Source: JAZDFH01 sp043808035
Lineage (GTDB): Bacteria; Patescibacteriota; Minisyncoccia; UBA6257; Colwellbacteraceae
NCBI GenBank assembly: GCA_043808035.1
Contig: JAZDFH010000023.1
Coordinates: 1 to 5,282 of the forward strand
Direction: 5' to 3'
Length of the DNA: 5,282 nt
Positions 1-4,704 of this stretch are shown here, piece by piece. The notes under the pieces were generated by a model, which searched no databases, was not told the DNA's origin, and was given only the letters and a program-made list of their open reading frames with translations. The translations under genes were made by a program, and so were the position numbers. Every line of letters starts with the position of its first letter. The stretch's first letter is position 1.

Positions 1-149
1 GATTGTGGTTTGAAATCAAAAATTTTGTGTAGAGCTCTAAAGAACATTTTGTGCGCTGCATGAGATGTGAAATATTTTCGTTGGTAATATATACATTATC
101 TCATATTTATTGCGTGGTGGGATGTGCGTAAGTCCTATTAAAATATGTT
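1..149 (+). other. Stop-ridden region upstream of ugd with possible decayed ugd 5' remnants
   Basis: No open frame runs through this stretch. It lies where the N-terminal Rossmann part of the dehydrogenase should be encoded. Two fragments resemble that family in different frames. Positions 103-114 read I-F-I-A in frame 1, as in the family's IFIAVGTP strand. Positions 138-149 read L-K-Y-V in the ugd frame, as in the family's (A)DLKYV segment. A stop (TAA, 129-131) separates them, and the gap is 23 nt where an intact gene would have roughly 36. This fits small deletions in a once-intact gene, or consensus errors near a contig end. Also visible are a 10-bp palindrome (30-39) and an 8-mer ATTTTGTG repeated at 22-29 and 46-53, both possibly chance. 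I see no promoter worth calling. Confidence 0.4.
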
Positions 150-1142
150 GTGCAAGTGGTGGAAGACATTGGGAAGGCTATGGAAGAATATACTATCGTC
201 GTTACCAAAAGCACCGTCCCTGTCGGCACAAACCGCAAACTAAAGGAAATTATTGCACAACACTACAAAGGCGCGTTTGAAATTATTTCCAATCCTGAAT
301 TTTTACAAGAAGGATTGGCGATCGAAGGATTTATGCATCCTGACAGGATTATTATCGGATATGACAGTGATGAAAAAGCGGCACATAAGGTAGCGGAATT
401 ATATAAACCTTTTAATGCTGAAGTGGTTATTACCAATTTGGAAACGGCAGAAATGATTAAGTATGCGTCAAACGCTTTTCTTGCAACAGAAATTTCTTTC
501 ATTAACACAATTGCCCGCCTTTGTGAGCAAACAGGAGCTGATGTTACAAAAGTCTCGGAAGGCATGAAGCTTGATAAACGGATTGGTCAAAAAGCATTTT
601 TAAACGCCGGGGTTGGATATGGCGGCTCGTGCTTCCCCAAAGATGTACAGGCATTGGTAAGAATTGCAAAGACAAATAAAGTAAATTTCAAAATCCTAAA
701 AGAAGTTGAAAGTGTCAATAAAGAACAGCGTCAGCGTTTTATCCTGAAAATAAAGAATGTACTGGGCGATGTGAATGGAAAAAGGATTGCCGTATTGGGA
801 GTTGCCTTCAAACCGGGGACAGACGATATCCGAGAAGCTCCGGCAATTACCATTATCGAAGGCTTGTTAAGTCTTGGTGCAGCGGTTTCTGCATATGACC
901 CTATTGCGCAAAAGAACGCAAAGAGAGCTTTACCGGACGTTTCTTTTTCAAAAAACATATTTTCGATGTGCAAAAATGCGGATGCGGTAGTAATCATAAC
1001 CGATTGGAAAGAATTTCGAGACCTTGATTGGACAAAAATTGCAAAAGCAATGAAGACACCAATCGTCTTTGATGGGAGAAATATGTTTCTCTCTCAAGAA
1101 ATGAATGAAAAGAATATCCGTTATTTCTCTATAGGGCGGTAA
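150..1142 (+). CDS. ugd: UDP-glucose 6-dehydrogenase, N-terminally truncated
   Basis: Ugd oxidises UDP-glucose to UDP-glucuronate with two NAD+ in the cytoplasm, supplying uronic acid for surface polysaccharides. The 330 residues show TKSTVPVGT (19-27), NPEFLQEG (48-55), the active-site helix EMIKYASNAF with Lys104 and Asn108, the catalytic-cysteine motif GGSCFPKD (158-165, Cys161), and GVAFKPGTDDIREAPA (217-232) opening the UDP-binding C-terminal domain. The family is usually about 430-450 residues, so roughly 100 N-terminal residues, including the GxGxxG NAD-binding loop, are missing. The only start is GTG at 150, and homology continues upstream of it (LKYV, 138-149) to an in-frame stop at 129-131. 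The open frame is therefore the remainder of a broken or mis-sequenced gene, not a natural short form. Without the NAD-binding loop it should be inactive. UDP-ManNAc and GDP-mannose dehydrogenases are related alternatives, but the motifs fit Ugd best. Its last 18 bases are duplicated before galE. Confidence 0.85.
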   Translation: MQVVEDIGKAMEEYTIVVTKSTVPVGTNRKLKEIIAQHYKGAFEIISNPEFLQEGLAIEGFMHPDRIIIGYDSDEKAAHKVAELYKPFNAEVVITNLETAEMIKYASNAFLATEISFINTIARLCEQTGADVTKVSEGMKLDKRIGQKAFLNAGVGYGGSCFPKDVQALVRIAKTNKVNFKILKEVESVNKEQRQRFILKIKNVLGDVNGKRIAVLGVAFKPGTDDIREAPAITIIEGLLSLGAAVSAYDPIAQKNAKRALPDVSFSKNIFSMCKNADAVVIITDWKEFRDLDWTKIAKAMKTPIVFDGRNMFLSQEMNEKNIRYFSIGR

Positions 1143-1149
1143 ACGGATA
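1125..1149 (+). repeat. 25-bp direct repeat, copy A (end of ugd)
   Basis: This copy holds the last five codons of ugd (F-S-I-G-R), its TAA and seven further bases. It is identical over 25 bases to 2450-2474. Allowing a 2-nt indel, the match continues through ATAAAAA (1150-1156 versus 2477-2483). The two copies bracket the ATPase gene. Confidence 0.93.
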
Positions 1150-1174
1150 ATAAAAAATATCAGATGAATCCAGT

Positions 1175-1219
1175 TTTTCACTGAATATTGCAATATAGAG
1201 ATGCAAATTTTAGTGAAAA
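1175..1219. repeat. Inverted repeat enclosing a perfect 12-bp palindrome
   Basis: TTTTCACTGAA (1175-1185) faces TTTAGTGAAAA (1209-1219): 11-nt arms with one G-T wobble. Between the arms lies the perfect palindrome ATATTGCAATAT (1185-1196). The arms are AT-rich and no T-tract follows, so this is a poor intrinsic terminator for ugd. It could instead be a protein-binding site or part of the inserted segment's end. Confidence 0.5.
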
Positions 1220-1234
1220 TTTAAGATATATTTG

Positions 1235-1261
1235 AATTTATGGTTTTTAAAACCATAAATT
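1235..1261. promoter_or_regulatory. 27-bp perfect palindrome, candidate operator with a weak promoter for the ATPase
   Basis: AATTTATGGTTTT and AAAACCATAAATT are perfect 13-bp arms around a single central T. The 3' end of this dyad is 34 bp before the chosen ATPase start. A weak promoter overlaps it: TTGAAT (1232-1237) as -35 and CATAAA (1254-1259) as -10, spaced 16. If this promoter is real, a dimeric protein bound to the palindrome would cover the spacer and -10, which suggests repression or autoregulation. The dyad is directly visible; promoter and operator roles are inferred. Confidence 0.45.
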
Positions 1262-1295
1262 TGATAAAATTTGTGGTTTGTGGTATGTTATATCT

Positions 1296-2426
1296 ATGGA
1301 GTTTCAGAGAGAACAAACAATAGAAAGTAATCTTTATCCAAAGCGGGCGCTTGTTATCTATGGACCGCGACGGGTTGGCAAAACAACGCTTCTTGAAGCA
1401 TATTTGGCTCAAAATCAGCAAAAAAAGATTTTCTTCACAACGGGAGACGATATTCTTATTAGGGAACTTTTTTTCTCTCAAAATCGATCTCGAATTCTTG
1501 ACCTTGCAGCTCCGTATGAAATAGTTGCTATTGATGAAGCTCAAAATGTTAAGAATATCGGATTGGGAGTGAAGATGATCATTGACGCATGTCCTAAAAA
1601 GACGGTTATTCTTACAGGGTCATCATCCTTTGATCTTTCTCGAGAAGTGGGAGAGCCTCTTACCGGCAGACATTTTACTATGACGCTTTTACCTTTTGCT
1701 CAAAGAGAGGTATCAATGAGCCGATTTGAACTTGAAAATGCATTAGATGATTTTCTTATTTATGGATCATATCCGGAAGTTTTAAAAGCGTCTGATAGCG
1801 TCACGAAAGCAAAAATACTCACAGAACTTATTTCTTCTTATCTTTTTAAGGACGTTCTGGCGCTTGATAAAATTAAATCACCCGATTTACTCCTTGATAT
1901 CGTAAAATGTCTTGCATTTCAAATAGGCAAAGAGGTTTCTTTCAATGAGATAGCGCGGACAGTCAGAAGTGATATAAAAACAGTACAACGGTATGTTGAC
2001 ACGCTCGAAAAGATGTTTGTTGTAAAAAAGGTACGGGGATTTAGTGGAAACCTGCGAAACGAGATATCTAAAAAAGTAAAATTTTATTTTTATGACAACG
2101 GTGTAAGGAACGCGGTTATTGCTCAATTCAACGGATTGCACTTACGAAACGATGTTGGTCAATTGTGGGAAAACTTCATCTTTATGGAGTTATTGAAGAA
2201 AGAGACCATAGAACAAGGATTAAGCTCGTTTTATTTCTGGCGAACACATACGGGACAGGAGATTGATATCATCAAAGAAACGGCAGGGACTCTATCTGCC
2301 ATAGAATGTAAATGGTCTAATGATCAGGTAAATGTCCCTGTATTGTGGAAGAAGAATTATAATGATTCGACGTTCATCGTGATACATAAAAATAATTATC
2401 TAACTTACTTATTAGGTAAGGAGTAA
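1296..2426 (+). CDS. AAA-family ATPase with C-terminal DUF4143 domain
   Basis: This is a predicted P-loop ATPase of the AAA_14/DUF4143 type, widespread in bacteria and archaea and of uncertain biological role. Numbered from the ATG at 1296 (376 residues), it has Walker A GPRRVGKTT (23-31), Walker B IVAIDEAQ (77-83, Asp80-Glu81), a sensor-like TGSSSFDL (108-114), and the characteristic TGRHFTMTLLPFAQRE (123-138). A helical region likely to contain a winged helix follows (about 210-245). The C-terminal part has WENFIFMEL (290-298), then W-R-T-H-T-G-Q-E-I-D and A-I-E-C-K. This gives Asp324, Glu337 and Lys339 in a PD-(D/E)xK-like arrangement typical of DUF4143. An in-frame TTG at 1278 would add six residues, but I prefer the ATG because Walker A then starts at the usual distance. 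No Shine-Dalgarno is seen. It has no evident link to sugar metabolism and sits between direct repeats. Confidence 0.9.
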   Translation: MEFQREQTIESNLYPKRALVIYGPRRVGKTTLLEAYLAQNQQKKIFFTTGDDILIRELFFSQNRSRILDLAAPYEIVAIDEAQNVKNIGLGVKMIIDACPKKTVILTGSSSFDLSREVGEPLTGRHFTMTLLPFAQREVSMSRFELENALDDFLIYGSYPEVLKASDSVTKAKILTELISSYLFKDVLALDKIKSPDLLLDIVKCLAFQIGKEVSFNEIARTVRSDIKTVQRYVDTLEKMFVVKKVRGFSGNLRNEISKKVKFYFYDNGVRNAVIAQFNGLHLRNDVGQLWENFIFMELLKKETIEQGLSSFYFWRTHTGQEIDIIKETAGTLSAIECKWSNDQVNVPVLWKKNYNDSTFIVIHKNNYLTYLLGKE

Positions 2427-2449
2427 GTATATGATGGTTATAATTTTAC

Positions 2450-2474
2450 TTCTCTATAGGGCGGTAAACGGATA
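2450..2474 (+). repeat. 25-bp direct repeat, copy B (before galE)
   Basis: Identical to 1125-1149. It reads F-S-I-G-R-stop (2450-2467) although no dehydrogenase gene precedes it here, so it looks like the leftover 3' tip of ugd. It ends 12 bp before the galE ATG and would have been the original ugd-galE junction. Confidence 0.93.
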
Positions 2475-2486
2475 CAATAAAAAGTA

Positions 2487-3494
2487 ATGAAAAAAGCGAT
2501 ACTCATAACAGGCGGAGCGGGATATATCGGAAGTCATGCGGTAAAACTTTTTTTGCAAAAAGGTTTTCATGTTGTGATATTCGACAATCTTTCGAGAGGA
2601 TATTTGGATGCTATCGATATTTTAAAAACATTTGGTGATGTTGAGTTTATTCAAGGTGACCTTCATAACAAAGAGGATATACGAGAAGCGTTTAAAGGTA
2701 GGGACATCGATGCCGTACTTCATTTTGCAGCATTATGTCTCGTGAATGAATCAATGGAGCAACCGGAGTTATATTTCGAGAACAATACAATGGGCAGTCT
2801 CAATTTGTTTGAGGTGATGAGGGAGAGTAATGTTAGAAACATTGTTTTTTCTTCGACATGCGCCACGTATGGAGAAACGGAATATTTGCCGGTTGATGAG
2901 TTGCATCCAACGAATCCGACGAATCCATATGGTGAGTCAAAATTGCTGACAGAGAAAATACTCCGATGGTACGGGGATATACATGGATTTCATTACGCAA
3001 TTCTACGGTATTTCAATGTTTGTGGAGCAGATAGCGAGGGGAGAATAGGTGACAGTAAGAAGCCATCACAACTATTAGTGCAAAACGTGGTACGCGGGGC
3101 AATGAATATAGAACCATTTTATTACACGTGCCCTACTGTTGATACGCCTGATGGTACTCCGATTCGTGATTATATCGATGTCGAAGATTTGGTGGATGCA
3201 CATTTCAATGCATATGAATATCTGATAGATGGTGGTAAGAGTGATACTTTTAATTTAGGTAATGGCACAGGCAACTCAGTTCGTGAGATTGTCTCATCGG
3301 TTGAAAAAGTTTTTAATGTTACCATTCTTGAACAAAAAAGCCCTGAAGCGCGAAAAGGAGAATATGCAAAAATTTATGCAAATCCGAAGAAGGCACAAAA
3401 AGTTTTACATTGGACACCTAAAAAGACAATAACGGATAGTATCGAGAGTTTGCAAAAATGGTACGAGAAATTCCCTAACGGGTATAAGCAATAA
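2487..3494 (+). CDS. galE: UDP-glucose 4-epimerase
   Basis: GalE interconverts UDP-glucose and UDP-galactose (or the GlcNAc/GalNAc forms) through a 4-keto intermediate on tightly bound NAD, in the cytoplasm. The 335 residues match the usual length. Visible are the Rossmann loop GGAGYIGSH (9-17), the acidic residue after strand 2 (FDNLSRG, 32-38), the NAD-contacting HFAAL (79-83), SST at 122-124, the catalytic pair Tyr148 and Lys152 (NPYGESK), RYFNVCGAD (174-182), RDYIDVEDL (227-235), and FNLGNGTGNSVREI (255-268). The usual HL(I/M)P in the substrate loop is replaced by SQLLVQ (194-199), and the usual R-x-G-D near the C-terminus reads ARKGE (288-292). These are variant but not obviously disabling. 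The ATG is preceded by AT-rich sequence with no strong ribosome binding site. The last four codons and stop are imperfectly repeated before the next gene. Confidence 0.93.
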   Translation: MKKAILITGGAGYIGSHAVKLFLQKGFHVVIFDNLSRGYLDAIDILKTFGDVEFIQGDLHNKEDIREAFKGRDIDAVLHFAALCLVNESMEQPELYFENNTMGSLNLFEVMRESNVRNIVFSSTCATYGETEYLPVDELHPTNPTNPYGESKLLTEKILRWYGDIHGFHYAILRYFNVCGADSEGRIGDSKKPSQLLVQNVVRGAMNIEPFYYTCPTVDTPDGTPIRDYIDVEDLVDAHFNAYEYLIDGGKSDTFNLGNGTGNSVREIVSSVEKVFNVTILEQKSPEARKGEYAKIYANPKKAQKVLHWTPKKTITDSIESLQKWYEKFPNGYKQ

Positions 3495-3504
3495 TCATTT
3501 TAAT
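3480..3504 (+). repeat. Diverged direct repeat, copy A (end of galE)
   Basis: This copy covers G-Y-K-Q-stop of galE and the following ten bases. It matches 3676-3700 at 21 of 25 positions without gaps, including an exact 13-bp core TATAAGCAATAAT (3483-3495 versus 3679-3691). Three of the four differences are transitions. The two copies are 196 bp apart. Confidence 0.8.
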
Positions 3505-3509
3505 TTTGT

Positions 3510-3539
3510 TGGACAATAAATCTATGTATTTGCTATACT
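3510..3539 (+). promoter_or_regulatory. Strong sigma-70-type promoter with extended -10
   Basis: TGGACA (3510-3515, 5/6 to TTGACA) and TATACT (3534-3539, 5/6 to TATAAT) are separated by 18 bp. TG at 3531-3532 makes an extended -10. The predicted start is about 3546. This is the best promoter in the window, yet an intrinsic terminator begins only about 10 nt downstream of the predicted start. Confidence 0.7.
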
Positions 3540-3545
3540 ACAAAC

Positions 3546-3592
3546 AGTTAAAACCACCCGCTCTGACCTTTCGAGGCACGGCGGGTTTTTTG
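3546..3592 (+). ncRNA. Possible tiny RNA (about 45 nt) from a promoter-terminator pair
   Basis: A good promoter and a good intrinsic terminator lie so close together that a terminated transcript would be only about 45 nt, consisting almost entirely of the hairpin. No open frame fits inside. It could be a small RNA, a leader whose hairpin is conditionally read through into the glycosyltransferase gene, or a promoter and terminator juxtaposed by insertion. I know of no family that matches it. Confidence 0.3.
3556..3592 (+). terminator. Intrinsic terminator
   Basis: ACCCGC (3556-3561) pairs with GCGGGT (3581-3586). The stem continues through a T-G wobble, one C-C mismatch, TG:CA, a bulged A, and CCT:AGG, closing on a TTCG loop (3570-3573). 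Five T after the stem, then G and four more T, complete the signal. It would stop transcripts from galE as well as those from the promoter at 3510-3539. Confidence 0.85.
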
Positions 3593-3611
3593 TTTTGAAA
3601 ATATTTTTTCA

Positions 3612-3620
3612 TGATATAAT
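3612..3620 (+). promoter_or_regulatory. Extended -10 promoter for the glycosyltransferase
   Basis: TGATATAAT is a perfect extended -10 (TGN plus TATAAT at 3615-3620). No -35 lies at ideal spacing; TTGAAA at 3595-3600 is only 14 bp away. It sits just downstream of the terminator, so it would restart transcription for the glycosyltransferase and radical SAM genes, giving a leader of about 70 nt. Confidence 0.55.
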
Positions 3621-3641
3621 CATTATTATATAAGAAAAAAT

Positions 3642-3668
3642 ATGACACAGTTATTTGTGTTTTTTTAA
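3642..3668 (+). other. Possible leader peptide ORF and weak hairpin in the glycosyltransferase leader
   Basis: ATG at 3642 opens an 8-codon frame, MTQLFVFF-stop, inside the predicted leader. ACACA (3645-3649) and TGTGT (3656-3660) form a short stem followed by seven T, like a weak attenuator. The tract at 3660-3673 is T7A7, a perfect 14-bp palindrome that overlaps the frame's last codons. All of this could be chance in AT-rich DNA. Confidence 0.15.
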
Positions 3669-3675
3669 AAAAATT

Positions 3676-3700
3676 GGATATAAGCAATAATTATCTTTAT
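3676..3700 (+). repeat. Diverged direct repeat, copy B (before the glycosyltransferase)
   Basis: This copy reads G-Y-K-Q-stop (3676-3690) although galE ended almost 200 bp earlier. The homology to 3480-3504 ends at the first two bases of the glycosyltransferase ATG. It looks like the original galE-to-glycosyltransferase junction, with the promoter/terminator segment (about 3505-3675) inserted ahead of it. Confidence 0.8.
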
Positions 3701-4700
3701 GGCAGAAAAAAAAGACATACGCGTTTCGATTATCGTTCCTGTCAAAAAAGTGAACGATTATATTTTTGAATCGATTCCGAAACTTTTACAAATTAAAAGA
3801 GATGATTTTGAAATCATTATTTTCACGGACGAGGAAGATAGAGAGCATACATGGACCAAAACGAAGATTATTCCATCAGGTGTGGTTGGTCCCGCGGAAA
3901 AGAGGGATCTTGCTTTACAATATGCGCGAGGAGAGATATTGGCATTTTTGGATGACGACGCATATCCGGAGGCAGGTTGGTTGGAAAACGCATTAGAAAA
4001 TTTTGATGACAAATCTGTCGGTGCGGTTGGTGGTCCTGCCGTAACGCCGCAAGACGACGGTGTCTTAGAAAAAGCATCGGGCGCAGTCTTTGAATCATTC
4101 CTCGGGGGCGGTACCGCACGGAATCGCTATCTCCCAATGGGAACAAGAAAACAGGTTGATGATTGGCCGACGGTAAATTTTTTAATTCGGAAAGATGTTT
4201 TTAAACAAGTTGGAGGGTTTAATAGCGCTTACTGGCCGGGGGAAGACACGAAGTTATGTCTGGATATAATAAATGCAGGTTATACGATTATTTATGATCC
4301 AAATTCTATAGTATACCATCATCGGAGAAAGGATATTTTGAAGCATTTGAAACAAATAGGTAATTACGCGATACATCGCGGTTATTTCGCTAAAAGATAT
4401 CCAAAGAATTCATATAAATTGCCCTATTTCGTTCCTTCTGCGTTTGCGGTGTATTTATTACTTTTGGTTGCATCTTTGTTTATATTTCCAGGCTCTTATG
4501 TTTTGATATTTTCCATACCATTGTTTGTTTACATTGTCGGATTAGTCATGGATGCTATAATAATAGGAATTCGTTGGAAAAACCTTGCTGTTGCATTGGC
4601 AGTCATGCCGCTTATTTTTTTAACGCATATTTGGTACGGTGTACGGTTCATCCAAGGTTTGGTTTTTACAAAAAAGTTAAAAAGCGAATTAAGAAAATAA
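3699..4700 (+). CDS. Family 2 glycosyltransferase with C-terminal membrane segments
   Basis: This is a GT-A fold glycosyltransferase predicted to transfer a sugar from a nucleotide-sugar donor on the cytoplasmic face of the membrane. In its 333 residues, the N-terminal strand VSIIVPVKKVNDYI (9-22) replaces the common V(S/T)VIIP opening. LAFLDDDAYPEAGW (81-94) carries the metal-binding DDD (85-87). VGAVGGPAVTP (107-117) and NFLIRKDVFKQVGGFN (160-175) are typical of the family, and WPGED (179-183) is the probable catalytic ED. VYHHRR (205-210) follows. Three hydrophobic segments (about 245-265, 268-290 and 296-315) and a basic tail (KKLKSELRK) suggest membrane anchoring. Acceptor and donor cannot be told from sequence; the neighbours make UDP-hexoses or a uronate plausible donors. 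No Shine-Dalgarno precedes the ATG. It is followed after 4 bp by the radical SAM gene, so the two are probably cotranscribed. Confidence 0.9.
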   Translation: MAEKKDIRVSIIVPVKKVNDYIFESIPKLLQIKRDDFEIIIFTDEEDREHTWTKTKIIPSGVVGPAEKRDLALQYARGEILAFLDDDAYPEAGWLENALENFDDKSVGAVGGPAVTPQDDGVLEKASGAVFESFLGGGTARNRYLPMGTRKQVDDWPTVNFLIRKDVFKQVGGFNSAYWPGEDTKLCLDIINAGYTIIYDPNSIVYHHRRKDILKHLKQIGNYAIHRGYFAKRYPKNSYKLPYFVPSAFAVYLLLLVASLFIFPGSYVLIFSIPLFVYIVGLVMDAIIIGIRWKNLAVALAVMPLIFLTHIWYGVRFIQGLVFTKKLKSELRK

Positions 4701-4704
4701 CATT

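Larger units (their letters stand above)
1150..2449 (+). mobile_element. Putative inserted cassette carrying a DUF4143 ATPase
   Basis: This 1.3-kb segment lies between two exact 25-bp direct repeats. It carries one gene of unrelated function, preceded by a palindrome-rich spacer. Removing the segment and one repeat copy would leave ugd about 20 bp from galE, a normal operon spacing. That is the main argument for insertion. I find no transposase, integrase or convincing terminal inverted repeats. The unit may be a passively recombined cassette, an element mobilised in trans, or the product of a junction duplication followed by gene capture. The left boundary is soft because weak homology to the galE leader continues to about 1156. 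Confidence 0.45.

Noticed and set aside
263..565. Minus-strand open frame across the ugd coding region
   Set aside because: It is antisense to a gene with clear family motifs, shows no recognisable domain, and is typical of a shadow frame.
1175..1261. CRISPR-like or tandem repeat array in the ATPase upstream spacer
   Set aside because: The dyads differ in sequence and spacing, and no unit recurs regularly.
3..1280. 10-mer TTGTGGTTTG shared by 3-12 and 1271-1280 as a further insertion repeat
   Set aside because: It is short, low-complexity and has no flanking similarity, so chance is sufficient.
1278..1295. TTG at 1278 as start of the ATPase
   Set aside because: An ATG six codons downstream gives the normal distance to Walker A, and the extra residues resemble nothing conserved.
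2403..2428. Hairpin at the ATPase stop (ACTTAC facing GTAAGT) as a terminator
   Set aside because: The stem is short and AT-rich and is not followed by a T-tract, so it is not a convincing intrinsic terminator.
1150..2449. Terminal inverted repeats at the ends of the putative ATPase insert
   Set aside because: The sequences just inside the two 25-bp copies share only scattered A/T matches when one is reverse-complemented, so a classical insertion-sequence structure is not supported.
3766..4146. Overlapping open frames on both strands inside the glycosyltransferase gene
   Set aside because: They have low-complexity or biased composition, no motifs, and lie wholly under a well-supported gene.
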